A stretch of DNA of 64,000 nucleotides from Zingiber officinale (taxonomy: Eukaryota; Streptophyta; Magnoliopsida; Zingiberales; Zingiberaceae). Made by a program: the position numbers and the translations under genes. The notes under the pieces were generated by a model that was not told the DNA's origin, ran no database searches, and was given only the letters and a program-made list of their open reading frames with translations. The DNA is taken from the NCBI RefSeq assembly GCF_018446385.1, contig NC_055988.1:165056209-165120208 (forward strand), in the 5' to 3' direction. Shown piece by piece: positions 21,292 to 34,528 of the stretch (its first letter is position 1; each line of letters opens with the position of its first letter).

Positions 21292-23651
21292 TGTAAAATA
21301 TCAAAAAAGGACGAATAACCATAAGGGGATTTTTATGAATTTTTAGAAATTTCTGAGAATTTTTCGGAGGTCGTATGGTGTACGTTACGGGGATAAATAT
21401 TGGGGCTAGGGGAAAGCCTGTTTAAGCTATCCCATTTAAATGAGGAAAAGTTAGATTTCTTTAAATCTTTCTTTTTGTTTTCCTCTTCCTTAGTCGTCGT
21501 GCCCTATTTCACCCCTCGCCGAACCCAACTCTTCCCCTTCTCCTCTCTTCTCCTCTTCCCCGATCCCTTCGGCTTCCCCACACCCGATGGCGACGCCCCT
21601 CCTCCTCTCCCGATCTGTCATCGGTGTCGCAGCGCCCCTTCCCCTCTTCTCCTCCTCTTTGCGTCGCGCTACTGCCCCTTCTCCTTCCTCAGTGTCATCT
21701 CTGTGGCTACATTGTGCCCTAGATTTGATCCGTTGCTGCCGCTGCGAGGTTGCGTCTATCATCGCTGGAGCAACTAAGTTTCGTCTCCTCTGCCCTAGTT
21801 TTGATTTGTCGGTCCTCCCTTCTCTTCGTGCTGCTGCCGAGCACCATGGCCGACGCCTGATCGCCACTGAGCAACATCTGAGGGGCATCTCGACGGCACC
21901 CACTGCCGATCCAGCCGACTATTGTCGATCTACAGTTGACGCTGTCGTGGGCAACCAACACTGATACCTCACCCCCCTGTCCTCTGTTTTCCGCGAGCAA
22001 TCAAATTAAGGTAAGCTACGTTGTGGTTTGGTGTGCATTTTAGGGATGGTTTGGCTGATTGATGATGTTGGCGTTAAATGGGTCCATTCACTGATTGTGA
22101 TTGAAGAAGCAGTGAGCTCCCTCTCCATTGATCACAAGGGAGTACTCTGCTGCTTCGCTGCCATATTGGAGGAAATCTACGGGTATAAAGATTAGCTTCT
22201 TTACAGTGTCGGCAATGAAATTGTGGCAGCAGTAACACTCGGCTAGCATTTTCAACAGTCGCTCTCCCTAGTCGTGAGTGAACGAGAAGGTATTATAGTA
22301 GGGTAAGTAGTTTCCAGCAAGGGTAGTTGTATTCTGTGAAACTGGAATTTTTAACAGTGATCAATTGGAGATAAATTAGGAGATTCATGATGATTGGGAT
22401 GTGGAATGTAAGGGCAACAACTTCATTGTAGCTTCAGCCACAAATCCCTAACATATTTCCGGTCGTCACACCTCTTGGCAGTCAGTCTACAGAGGAAATC
22501 TTGTGATAAGGTAAGAAGATAGAAAAGTGATTCTTGTTTAAGTTGAATTTGGTGGTTGTTTAGAATTAATCTAGGTTTTGGGTTAGATCCGAGTAATGGA
22601 TTTAATCTAAGCTTCGGATTAGATCCGATTTATTTAATTAACCGAGATCAACAAATAAAATTAGGATTTCTTGGTTAATAGGACTTTTGATTAAGCTATT
22701 GGATATCTATGAGCAGGGCTTAATTATATATATATGTTGTTACAGGGCTTTCATTCGAGACGAGCCTCTCGACGTGGGGCCTATTTCAGAGATGATCTCC
22801 ACTTTTTGAGATGGGTACCGTGACTTATCTCTTTTGATAATGTCATGTTGATATGCGTAGTAGGTTATAGCCTCTAGTAATAATTATGTTTATCTTTGCT
22901 TTGGTATGTCACTACATGATACCTGTTGCATGCTTTTATCTGTTTGCATTTATGTTTTATACCGTTTTGTTTATTATCATGATTATTTATGGTCATAGAG
23001 GTAGTGACATACCATGCTTTATGATACACCGGACTAGACATTTACCATATCTGACCCGTGTACCTAGATCTGTTTATTTGATCTATTTATTTTTGGTACA
23101 TGTTTTATGGAGGTAGATATGGTCAGGATTTTCATGCTTAGTGTCATGCACCATCTTGCATGATTGCATGTTGAGTGATTGTCGACTCCATTATTATTGA
23201 GCACATCGCTAGTTACATGGATCTGCACACACAACCACTCATGGGTTAGTGGTTTTTATTCAAACAGGGTGTGTTGTAGCAGGTTGCTCTGTTAGGCTCC
23301 GCTGGTCCGCTCATGGGCAGTGGTGATGCAGCGTGGTAGCCGACAGGGATCCCTCCTCTGGACTGTCTCAGGGAGATGAGAGCATTGGACTCCCTCACTT
23401 ATGATTTGGGGTAGGAGGATTGGTGTACTTCGATAGCATCATGTCCACTCAGTCACTCATCAAGAGCAGTGATGGTAGATTGCACAGTTGTCATAGCCCT
23501 ACCCACTCGGTCTCACCATCGTGTGTGAGATGGCTGACTGACGTCAGAGGTGACCAGGACATGTCATTGGCATCATATGCATGATTGCATTTATTGCTTG
23601 TGTTTGCTGCGCTTTATTTGCTGCATATTTGGTGAATGCATATGTTTGACA
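21292..23651 (+). mobile_element. Gypsy (Tekay-like) LTR G1, first segment
   Basis: Starts TGTAAAATATC. A CT- and GC-rich segment (21480-21990) resembles a gene leader and yields several spurious open frames. The 22700-23650 part (tgcatgattgcatgttgagt, gcacacacaaccactcatgg, the chromosome-wide cactcggtctcacc box near 23503) matches the reverse complement of 61780-62960, so both are the same LTR family. The sequence breaks at 23651, where a Copia element is inserted, and resumes at 37131. Placing it in Tekay is inference from general LTR appearance. Confidence 0.7.
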
Positions 23652-24769
23652 TGTTAGGATGTATACTAAGAGCTTAGCCTTTTGTATGAATATTTATATT
23701 TTGAAATGAGAATCACTCTGGTCAAATTTTGCATGTTAATGCAGTTGTCCATTTAATTTATATTGTAGATAACATGGTGTGTGGCGTCACACAGAAGATC
23801 ATGTTATCAGTTCCTTATAAATTATAAATAGTAGCCAAGATGGATTGGGACAAACCATTGGAATGATTGTAGTGTAATTTGGTATTAGTTTATCTTGACT
23901 ATAAAATTACACTAGTACACTATGTGTGTATTAAGCAGACCATTTGAGGTTGTTTTTTTTATACTGACTGCATAAAAAAATAAAACCTCTGTTTTTATGG
24001 ATGTGCGTACTCTTAATCTTGATATAATAATAAACACATATACTTAGTATTTATTTCTTTAATTTATCAAAGAGTGAGATTTATTCAATTAAATTAATAG
24101 GCCCGATAAGTTAGAAAATAATATTATTTATATGGGGTGTTGTTAATTATAAAAGGAAATTCTGTCCTAGTAATCTAGGTTGATGATGTCCCCTTTAGGA
24201 GCTCATAAGAATTATCATGTAAACCCTGCAGGTGGACTTAGTCCGATATGATAATAAGGTTGAGTAGTACTACTCTTGGAGCAAGATGTTAATTAAGTGA
24301 GTTGTCAATAACTCATTTAATTAACGGACATACGATATCTTAAACACAGGGAGACTAATGCACTCATGATAAGTAGGAGCCCATATTATAATATGGGATT
24401 GGTGCGGTAGTTCAATAATAACTCTTTAGTGGTATGAGTTATTATTGATGAACTTGAGTTGGGTGTTTGGGTCGAACACAGGAAGCTCAAGTCCATCAGG
24501 AGGCAAAAACCAATTATTCCTCTCGATCCCTGATGTAGCCTCTATAAAATCTCGCATTCACCCGATTTGGTTTTGCTTCCTATCCAAGAAAGGGGCCGGC
24601 CACATCCTGGCATGGTGCCCAAGCAAGGGGCTTGCCAAGCCTTGCTTCCTACCCAAGAAAGGGGCCGGCCAAGCCTTGCTTGTGCCCAAGCAAGGGGCCG
24701 ACCAAACCAAAAGAAAAGAAAAAAAAAAAAGGGGGGGGGATTTTTTCTCAACAGAATTAGAGATTTTTC

Positions 24770-25020
24770 TAAAAAGAATTACGTTGATTCTTTCTTAGAA
24801 ATTTTCTAAAAAGAATTATATTAATTCTTTTTAAAGAAATTTTTATAAAAAGAATTATGCTAATTTTTTCCTAGAGATTTTTATAAAAAGAATTATGTTG
24901 ATTCTTTCTTAGAAATTTTCTAAAAAGAATTATACTAATTCTTTCTTAAAAAAATTTTCTAAAAAAAATTATGTTAATTTTTTCTAGAGATTTTTTCTAA
25001 ACAGAAATCTATTACTTTTT
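24770..25020 (+). repeat. AT-rich tandem repeat in the 5' LTR
   Basis: About five degenerate units of 45-60 bp of the form ttttctaaaaagaattat-ttaattctttctta. A local expansion within the LTR. Confidence 0.7.
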
Positions 25021-25269
25021 CTCCTTTTTTATCTGGGGCAAAGGGTTATAAAAGGAGAGGAGGTTGTGCCACAAAAATTAATAATTCAATTAAGAAGTGA
25101 TAAGTTTTTCTCCACAACTAAAAACCCTCTCCTTTCCCTTAAGGCCGACACCCAATTTTTCTTTTCCTTCCTCTAGGGTCGGCACCCCGCTTCTTTTCTT
25201 CTTCCCTTTTCTTCCCTCTAGGGTCGGCGCCCCATCTTCTCTTGGTGGTCAGAGCTTGGAGGAAAAGAA

Positions 25270-27031
25270 TGTAAGGAAATAGGTTGCTAAACACGCAAAC
25301 GCGCAGCGGAAAAAACCTATTTCCTCCAGAAAATCCATGTAAAGGGAGAAGAAAAATATACTAACTTTACATAGGATAACATGAGAGATTATACCTTTGT
25401 AGAGTGCTCACAGACTCCCGACAGCTCAGATCACAGCACGATCTCGCATTCGCGCCTCTACGGTATCCACACGAACAAGCGTTCGTTTGTCTCACAAACT
25501 CACAAGATGGAGAAAGGTTGTGCTAGCAATCTATAGAGTGGATTTCAGCCAAGAGGAGAGGAGCAATGAGAATGAAGAGTTAAGCCAAAATGAAGAGAAA
25601 AACACTTAAGTATTTTCATCCAATGAAAACACTTAATTAACATTAATAGCCTTAATGAGCATTTACACTCCATTAAGGACCACACACTTGTAACTCCTCA
25701 TTTCAAATAACTCCTCATTTCAATTTCGAAAATTGAATCAAATGTATCATTGAATTTTGAAATTTAATGAATGTCTCATTAATCCTCACTTGAGTCTAAC
25801 TCAAGTCTTCTCACTTGAGTCTAACTCAAGTCTAATTCACTTGAGTCTAACTCAAGTCTAATTCAATCGAGTCTTACTCAATTAATATCATACAATTCAA
25901 ATTTAATGAATAACATTTTATTAATTTGAATTGACTCCTTGAGTCTAGTTTGAATTGGACTTAATCCAACAATTAGATCCAATTGAGTCTAACTCAATAA
26001 GTCCAATTTGGATAAGATTTAATCCAATGATTCATCATATGAACCCATCTCCAAATCTACTTATTCTTTGTGTGACCCAATAGGTTCTCGTAACATTGGT
26101 AATGCACTTAAATCAACATTTAGATACATAAGCAATGAGTGGCATCTAGCAAGGCATCATTGCTACCCAAGTGACGAGAAGGTCAAGATCCGACCTAACT
26201 TGTCCGTGGCTATTATCTTGTATGACTTGGTCCCTCTATCCTTGATATCTAGATTGATCAATGAGGCATATACCGTGTCATCCTCTTATCAACCTTTGTG
26301 TTTCTTGATCTCTAAGTAGACACACTCAATCATATAAGCTCAATATCTCATATTGACTCATTTGAGCATGACCATGCTTTCTTTGTGTCCTACTAATCAA
26401 GGGGCCCACAGATATCGCTTCCATCATATGGAATGGATAGATCCCATCTACATCACCCACATCCCTCTACATAATTCATTGCATATCCAGTGATCGACTT
26501 TATTGTCCACCTTGTTATAGGTGAAGTTTGTCGATACCAAAGTATACAACTCCTTATGTAGGGAACCGTAGTGACTTCATGTCTAAGGACTATTCATACC
26601 AATAGTCACATGAGAATGTTTATGACACTTATATAACATGATCCATGAAACATTCTCATGGCGGGTCATTCAGTATATATTCTCTAATATATACCCATGT
26701 GTCAACCTGATATCTCATATTCATGACTTGTGAGATCAAGTCATCCGTTGACCTACATGCTAGTCTCAATGCATTAATATTGTCTTTGTATATTAATGCT
26801 CGACTAGGAATAGTTAAGAGTAGTGTTCTCTACAATATCTCACTATCAATTCAACCAATTGATATATTTTAGATCCGAACCTACTACCCAAGGACATTAT
26901 TATACTAATTAAATTGGCATTGAACTGAAATAAATATAATAACCAACTTTGCCTTTTATTAATAATGATATATGATACAAAATGAGCCTTTTACAATCAT
27001 CTCATAATTGATACTAGGGCTAATACTAACA
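25270..27031 (-). mobile_element. Solo LTR D (Copia, minus) inside the 5' LTR of A
   Basis: TGTAAGGAAATAGG to GCTAATACTAACA, 1,762 bp, flanked by a perfect 5-bp duplication AAGAA (25265-25269 and 27032-27036). No internal region or second LTR exists, so it is a solo LTR left by LTR-LTR recombination. Its right half (26040-27031) aligns with the LTR at 43507-44863, which is followed by Copia RNase H on the minus strand; this sets its orientation. Repeated caagtctaactcaagt-type motifs occur at 25790-25870. Confidence 0.88.
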
Positions 27032-27492
27032 AAGAAAATGAAGAGATGAAGCACCTTGGTGGCCGGCTGTTTGGAGGAGAAGAAGAAGGAGGTGGTGTTC
27101 CTTTCTTTGCATCTTTTGGTGGTAGGCAGCTTGGAAACAAAAGGGGTTCAGGTGTTTTTGTCTTGGTAGATTGTCGCCCACACGACGTCCAAGAAGAGGA
27201 GAGGAATACGACAAAAGATCAAGAGGATCCTTGAAATAAATATTTAATAAACTTCTGAAATTTAGTTTAACTTCTAAAGAACACAAGGGTTGAACTTGAA
27301 GTAAAAAATGTTAAGTTTCATTTCCAATCCAAGTTTAACATTGAAGAACGAACTTGGAGTAAAAATGTTAAGTTTCGTTTCCAATCCAAGTTTAACTTCT
27401 GAAGAGCACATAGGTTGCAAGGAAACGTTCTGTGCTTGTACAAATTTTTATACAGGGGAAACAGAACGGTATCCCGAGTAGCACCCAACAAG

Positions 27493-27504
27493 TGGTATCA
27501 GAGC
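27493..27504 (+). promoter_or_regulatory. Primer-binding site of Copia A
   Basis: TGGTATCAGAGC, two bases after the 5' LTR, is the complement of the initiator methionine tRNA 3' end and the usual PBS of plant Copia elements. Confidence 0.93.
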
Positions 27505-28630
27505 TAGTTTTCTGTCTCTGTGTGTTTGGTTTTCAGTTAAATTATGCACTGCTCATACATAAGTTTAGGTCAGATAATAGTAGGATGTGCTAGATAGATT
27601 AACTCTGTGGTTGCAGACATCCTAGATCCAACTATTATGGATTTTTGTGTGCTTGTGTGTGATTTGGACCCTCGGGCATGTCGAGGGCATTTTATGTGTG
27701 TGCATGATTGTAATTATTAAATACAGCAGGAGCTGTATTAGTTTTAGAATTTTACATTCTGTTCGATCTAGATTGCATGTACATTCCCTTGTGGAATATA
27801 AGATCGCTAAATGTAAAATTTTATTTTTGTCGTAGATCGTATCCTTGCAAGGCGTGGTGCTATTTGAGGACCAGAGGTGCAGCGGGAAAGGAAGCAAGAT
27901 AGACACAATGACATGATCCGTTGGCGATGGCTATGGTCAGCGGCATACGGAGGACAACTATGGATGAGGCCATAATAGTTGGAAAACTATTTTTCCATAT
28001 TTATTGCCTTTATGTGCTGTGATGTGTATGCTTTTGTGTGCATGTGTGTTATGTATGCATGTTAAAATTCCTCATTTAAATAACTAAGTGGGAGACGGTT
28101 TATTTAAATAAATTCCATGATCTCCATTACTGGTTCGTAAGTGATGTATTCAAACTTGCGTGTTGGCTTTAAGTGTCTTCCTCCACATCGGATGAGTTTG
28201 TTTGCATATCACTAGATCAAACTTCCTTGATGGATGATTATAGGAAATTATTTAGTTTTGTGTGATCTTCTCCATCTAAAGGGGAACAATCCTAATTAAT
28301 GGACTAAGTATTAAGTAATGATATACACTTAGGCACATTTAATAGTATCCTCCCCATTGGAGTCACTGCTATTATTTTGTGTGATCGAAGATAAACCAAC
28401 TATTAATTTTATTTGTCATAAAGTTAGGTTGACAAGATAATAAAATTAATAGGTAAAACCTCCTCTTACAAATGTTTGAATTAGTATGCGTCCACACTAT
28501 CGTGGCATATTAAATTCACGATGTTTTGAGGTATTGGTGAATTTAAATTATATTGTTTGAGGGATCAATATTATTTTAAATTCTAAAGTTTTGACCAAAT
28601 ATCTTATTTTGTGATTTTCTGGATTTCAAA
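27505..28630 (+). other. Untranslated leader of Copia A
   Basis: Between the PBS and the gag ATG; AT-rich with no long frame. This is normal for the lineage, although about 1.1 kb is long. Confidence 0.6.
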
Positions 28631-30079
28631 ATGGCTTTCAATCCTCTCGCTGTTATTTTAAAAGAAAACAAACTTACTGGTCCCAATTATATTGATTGGA
28701 AACAAAACTTGGACTGTCCTCATAGAAACAAGAACAATGAAGGTATATCTTATTCATTAGTTGTTGAAACATGTTTAGTGGTGTTATCTACCGGTACCTG
28801 GTGTGTAGATACGGGAGCCACTGATCATGTCTGCAATTCATTGCAAGGGTTCCAGGAAACCCGACGACTACATGAAGGAGAAATCACTGTCTACATGGGC
28901 AATGCTACGAGAGTGGCGGCTGTTGTAGTGGGAGATGTTTTATTATCTTTCGATAGGAATAAAACTCTGATTTTGAGAAATTATCTTTACACACCATCTT
29001 TTAGAAAGAACTTGATTTCAGTTTCTAAATTATTTATGGATATATATTCTGTTTCTTTTGATAACAAAGTAGTTATCAAGAAAAATAGGGTGGTTATCTG
29101 TTTTGGTACGTTGGTTGATAATTTGTACACTCTAAATCCAATAACTCCCACGACACAACAAATGGAAATTAATAACACATCTTCTAATTCTAATAAGAGA
29201 AAGCAACCTTCGAAAATGAACCAAACATATCTTTGGCATCTAAGGCTTGGTCATATTAACTTGAGTAGGATTCAAAGGCTAATAGCCGATGGACCTTTGG
29301 GTTCATTGGTGGTGGAAAACTTTCCAACCTGCGAATCTTTCTTGGATGGAAAAATGACCAAGAGACCTTTTAAGGCCAAGGGGTATAGAGCCAAAGATGT
29401 GTTAGAATTGGTTCATTCTGATTTGTGTGGACCTATGACTATCCAGGCGAGAGGTGGTTTCGAATATTTTGTCTCTTTTATAAATGACTATTTGAGATAT
29501 GGGTACATTTACTTGATGCGCCGCAAGTCTAAGTGCTTTGATAAGTTCAAAGAGTACAAGGCTGATGTGGAGAAATGTCATGGTAAAAGTATCAAGACAC
29601 TACGGTCTGATCGTGGTGACGAGTACCTCTTAGGAGAGTTTAGGAATTACTTATCAGAGGTCAGGATTCAATCTTAACTGTCTGCACCTGGTACACCCCA
29701 ACAGAATGGTGTGGCAAAACGAAAGAATAAGACTCTTATGAAAATTGTTAGATCAATGATGAGTTATTCAGAATTACCAAATTCATTTTGGGGATATGCT
29801 CTGGAAACGGCAGCGTACATTCTGAACTTAGTACCTTCTAAGTCAGTACCCACTACACCCACAGAATTGTGAAATGAGCGTAAGTCTAGTTTGAAATACA
29901 TTCGGATTTGGAGTAGTTGAGCACATGTGCTAAAGGGAGATGTTGATAAGTTGGAATCATGTACAGAAGTTCACAAGTTTGTGGGTTATCCTAAAGGAAT
30001 GAAAGGTGGTTCATTTTATAGTCCTAAAGATCATAAGGTCATTGTTGGCACTAATGCCCGATTTTTAGAAGAGGACTAC
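28631..30079 (+). pseudogene. Copia A gag stub, protease and integrase
   Basis: The frame from 28631 opens as gag (MAFNPLAVILKENKLTGPNY), but after about 28 residues it jumps to the region near the protease, so most of gag and the zinc knuckle are deleted. Protease site: WCVDTGATDHVCN (about 28800). The GAG-pre-integrase zinc-binding region follows (LWHLRLGHIN near 29230), with a Phe where the second Cys is expected (CESFLDGK). The integrase core has HSDLCGPM and SDRGDEY; a stop ends the frame at 29677. In the later NGVAKRKN segment (about 29708), Lys stands where the third catalytic acid (Glu) is normal. It is cut at 30079 by the nested LTR. Inactive. Confidence 0.88.
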
Positions 30080-32513
30080 TATTGGTTAGTCCTAGGAAAA
30101 CATACCGGTTTCATTGTACAAAATTTTTTTGTACAAGTGTCGAACATTTCCTTAAATAACCTATTGTGTTCTTTAGAAGTTAAATTAGGAATCGCAGACG
30201 GAACTTAACATCATTGATTCAAAATTTAACTTATCTATTCTTAATGGTTTAGATTTGAATCGCAAGCGGAACTTAACACTATTGATTCAAATCCACCTAT
30301 GTTATTAATTTCATTAAATATTAATTTCCAAAATTAGCTTCCAAGACTGCATGGCGAGGCACATGGCCTTCTTGGATATGGGAGCAACCACCACCGCCTA
30401 GACAAAGCCTTTTAAGCAAAGCTAATATTTAATTTCCTTAAATAACTCTAGGTTAACCAAAAAGAATAATCGAATCACAAATTCAAAACAAAGAAAACAC
30501 AAACTTGAAAAACTAATTCGAAAAACTAAATCTAATGCCTCTTGTGTTTGGAATTCTTACAAAAAGAAATAACTAGCATGATGCGGAAAATAATTACTAA
30601 TTATACATTCTCTTTGTAAACTAATGACCTCGAGATCTTATGCCGTATTCCTCACCTCGCCTTGGACGTCGTGTGGGCGACGATCCTCCAAGATGAACAC
30701 CACCCAAAAGCTTTCTTCCTCTTCCTCTAAAATCCGGCCACCACCACCACCAAGGAAAAGAGAGCAAAGGGAAAGGGAGAAGAGAGAGGGTCGGCCACCA
30801 AGAGATCTCCAAGCAAGAGAATAAGAGTTGTGTCTCATGAAGCCTCCCCACCCCTTCTTTTATAATACTTGCCCAAGGCAAATAAGGGAAGAATTTTTAC
30901 AAAAATTAAAATCTTCCTCTAATTTCCTTTTCCCTTTTATTTTTTCCTTTTCTTTCCTCTTGATTGAATCAATCACCAAAAATTAATTTGATGATTTTAT
31001 TTTTTTTCAATATGGCAAGCCACCTTGCTTGGGCACCAAGCAAGGGTGGCCGACCCCCATAAGAGGAAAGGAATATATTTTTTTTTATAAAATTTTACAA
31101 GAAGAAAAATTCTTATAAAATTTTACAAGCTCTCTTTTCTAAAGTAGGAGTTAAAAAAGGAAAGTTCTAAAAATTAAAACTATGTTTTAAAATTTAAAAC
31201 TTATCTTATAAAATTTCCTTTTTTAACATGGTGATAGAAAATTTAAATTTTAAAACTCCTCTTCCTTTTTTCCTAAACCATGAGGATGGTTAAAAAAGGA
31301 AAGTTTTAAAATCTTTTAAACTTCCTTTTAAAACATGTGGCCTAATTCAAATAAGAAAAGTTTTTAAAATTAAAATCTCTCTTTTAAAACTTATAGTTTT
31401 CTACAAAGAGAAGATTTTAAAAATTCAAAACAACCCTCCTTGTTTGATTAATGTGGCCGGCCCCTACTAAATTGTTCATCAAACAATAGGGCCGACCCCT
31501 ATTGGAAGAGGATGTGGCCGACCCTTGCTTAGTCACCAAGCATTGGACCGGCCCCCTTCTTGGACACCAAGATGGACTTATATTTGGATGGACTTGAGGC
31601 TTTAATGAGGCTACGACAGGGACCTAGAGGAGAAATTGGTTTTGGCCTTCTGATGAGCTTGAGTATCCCGTGTTCACCCCGAACACACAACTCAAGTTCA
31701 TCAATAATAACTCATTCCACTAGAGAGTTATTATCGCACTACCGCACCAATCCCAAATTACATTATGGGCTCCTTCTTATCATGAGTGTGTTAGTCTTTC
31801 TGTCTTTAAGATAACGAATGCCCACTAATTAAGTTACTGACAACTCACTCAATTAATATCTAGCTCCAAGAGTAGTATCACTCAACCTCATTGTCATGTC
31901 GGACTAAGTCCACCTGCAGGGTTTAACATGATAATCCTTATGAACTCCTCTTGGGGACATTCTCAACCTAGATAACTAGGACACAGATTCCTTCTATAAT
32001 CAACAACACACACTATAAGAAATATCATTTCCCAACTTATCGGGCTTATTGACTTATCGAGTTAAATCTCACCCATTGATAAGTCAAAGAAATAAATACT
32101 AAATATATGTGTTTGTTATTATATTAGGATTAAGAGCACACACACTTCCATAATAACTAAGGTCTAGTTCTTTTATAAAGTCAGTACAAAAAGAACTTAC
32201 CTAAAATGGTCCTACTCAATACACTTGGAGTGTATCAGTGTAATTTATTAGTTAAGATAAATTAATACTTAATTACACTACGACTACTTCAACGGTTTGT
32301 TCCTTTCCATCTTAGTCGCGAGCAACTGTTTATAATTTATAAAGAACCGACAACATGATCTTTTGTGTGTGACACCACACACCATGTTGTCTACTATATA
32401 AATTAATTGAACAAATTACATTTAACAAATAAATGTAGATATTGATCACTGTGATTCTTTATTTCTAAATAAATGTTTATACAAAAGTTAGGCTTTTAGT
32501 ATACACTCTAACA
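30080..32513 (-). mobile_element. Solo LTR B1 (Copia, minus) inside pol of A
   Basis: Flanked by a perfect 5-bp duplication ACTAC (30075-30079 and 32514-32518). In reverse complement it starts TGTTAGAGTGTATACTAAAA and ends CTAGGACTAACCAATA. It is 2,434 bp with no internal region. The start and much of the body match LTR A, so B is a sister subfamily of the element it jumped into. The final TG/CA is mutated (TATTGG on the plus strand) relative to copies at 36262 and 41206. Confidence 0.9.
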
Positions 32514-33940
32514 ACTACGTGATGAACCACAAGCCCATTAGTAAAATGATTCTTGAGGAAATAAGAGAGGACATATCTAATTTAGTACCAACGGTACAAG
32601 ATGAGATACCACAAGAAACTGCAACACGTGTCACAAATGATGCACAATTACAGGTAGTGCCTCGTCGTAGTGGGAGGGTTGTTCAGCAACCTGATAGATT
32701 CATGTTTTTGGGAGAGTCTTCAGACTTAATCCCTGGTGACTATGAAGTTGATCCCTGGACATATGATGAAACACTCCAAGATAAAGATGCAACATCTTGG
32801 CAAAGTGTAATGAACTCCGAAATAGAATCTATGTATTCTAATCAGGTCTGGGAGCTTGTAGAACTACCAAATGGTGTAAAAGTCATTGGATGTAAATGGG
32901 TCTAGAAAAGAAAAATAAGGATAGACGGGAAGGTGGAAACCTTCAAAGCAAGGCTTGTTGCAAAAGGGTATACTAAAAAAGAGAGAATCGATTATGAAGA
33001 AACCTTTTCGCCGGTAGCCATGCTCAAGTGTATCCAGATTCTTTTATCTATTGCTGCTCATATGAATTATGAGGTTTGGCAAATGGATGTCAAGACAGCT
33101 TTCCTTAATGGAAGTCTTGAAGAAAACATCCATATGAAGCAACCAAAGGGATTCAATGAGAAGGGCAAAGAGCATCTTGTATGCAAGCTCAATCGATCCA
33201 TTTATGGACTGAAGCAAGCTTCGAGATCTTAGAACATCCAGTTTGATGAAGTGATCCAGTCTTATGAATTCATTCAGTGTCTGGATGAGTCTTGTGTATA
33301 CAAGAAAAATGACGGAAACATAGTGATATTTCTTGTACTATATATAGATGATATTTTGCTGATTGGCAACAATGTCAAAGTGTTGTCAAACGTAAGGGTA
33401 TGGTTATCCAAGCAATTCGATATGAAGGACTTGGGAGAATGTGAGCGTATTCTTGGGATCAAAGTAATAAGGGATCGCAAGAAAATAATGTTGTGCTTAT
33501 CCCAAGCTTCATACATCAATACTATTCTAGCTCGTTTTAGCATGCAAAACTCCAAGAAAATTTTTCTACCTTTTCGGCATAGAGTACCTTTATCTAAAGA
33601 GATGTGTCTTAAAACATCAAAGGAAATAGAGGAGATGAAGGCAGTTCCTTATGCTTCGGCTGTAGAAGCCTAATGTATACAATGCTATGTATGAGACCGG
33701 ATATCTATTTTGCCATGGGCATGGTTAGCAAATATCAAAGTAATTCAGGACAAGGACATTGGACTGCCGTAAATCATATATTAAAGTACCTGAGAAGGAC
33801 TAGTGATTATATGTTGGTTTACCAGGCAGATGATTTGCTCCCTGTAGGTTACACAGATTCGGATTTCCAATTAGATAGAGGCAGTAGTAAGTCAACCTCG
33901 GGGTATGTGTTTACTTTGGGAGGTGGAGCCATAACAATTC
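32514..33940 (+). pseudogene. Copia A reverse transcriptase and partial RNase H
   Basis: Resumes after the solo LTR. RT signatures: ETFSPVAMLKCIQILLSIAA (about 33000), WQMDVKTAFLNGSLEE (about 33080), NRSIYGLKQASR (about 33190), then YIDDILLIG (33340-33370), the catalytic YxDD. In-frame stops lie near 32905, 33230 and 33671. RNase H begins GYTDSDFQLD (about 33850) and ends abruptly at GGGAI, where LTR sequence is joined, so the C-terminal third and PPT are lost. Confidence 0.88.
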
Positions 33941-34528
33941 AATTAAGAAGTGATAAGTTTTTCTCCACAACTAAAAACCCTCTCCTTTCCCTTAAGGTCG
34001 ATGCCCAAATTTTCTTTTCTTTCCTCTAGGGTCGGCGCCCCACTTCTTTTCTTCTTCCCTTTTCTTCCCTCTAGGGTCGGCGCCCCATCTTCTCTTGGTG
34101 GCCGGGGCTTGGAGGAAAAGAAAACGAAGAGACGAAGCACCTTGGCGGCCAGTGGTTTGGAGGAGAAGAAGAAGAAAGAGACATTCCTTTCTTTGTATCT
34201 TTTGGTGGTAGGCGACTTGGAAACAAAAGGGGTTCGGGTGTTTTTTTCTTGGTAGATCATTGGCCACACGATGCCCAAGAAGAAGAGAGGAATACGGCAG
34301 AAGATCAAGAGGTCTTTGCTTACGAAGAAAGATATAACTAGTTATTTTTTCCATAGCACAACTAGTTTTGTTTTCTTTGTATGGATCCTGAAATACCAAA
34401 ACAAGAGGCTAGCAATTTCGTGTTTTCATTTTTGTGCTTTGATTTTGTGTTTTGATCTTGTGCTTTGATTAAGATTTCTGTAGTTAAACCTAAGGTTAGT
34501 GTGAGAAGTTTAAATATTCAATTTCTTT
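33941..34528 (+). repeat. 3' LTR A piece 1, joined directly to RNase H
   Basis: Matches the 5' LTR from 25084 onwards (caattaagaagtgataagtt, then the ggtcggcgccccatcttctc repeats). The 5' two thirds of the LTR are missing. It is fused inside RNase H at about 33940. Confidence 0.8.

Larger units (their letters stand above)
23652..27490 (+). repeat. 5' LTR of Copia A (interrupted at 25270-27031)
   Basis: About 2.07 kb once the nested insertion is removed. It contains several copies of a gaattatgttaattctttct type unit (24770-25020) and a ggggccggcc-bearing segment (24590-24710). It ends GTAGCACCCAACA directly before the PBS. The start TGTTAGxxTGTATACTAA is shared with the solo LTR at 30080. Confidence 0.85.

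Noticed and set aside
21400..22000. Overlapping Pro/Ser/Arg-rich frames that might be a gene
   Set aside because: They lie in the GC-rich part of a Gypsy LTR that recurs at 63440-64000; no domain is recognisable.
30621..30881. Trp/Ser-rich frames
   Set aside because: Inside solo LTR B1; the same segments recur in other LTR copies, so they are LTR shadows.
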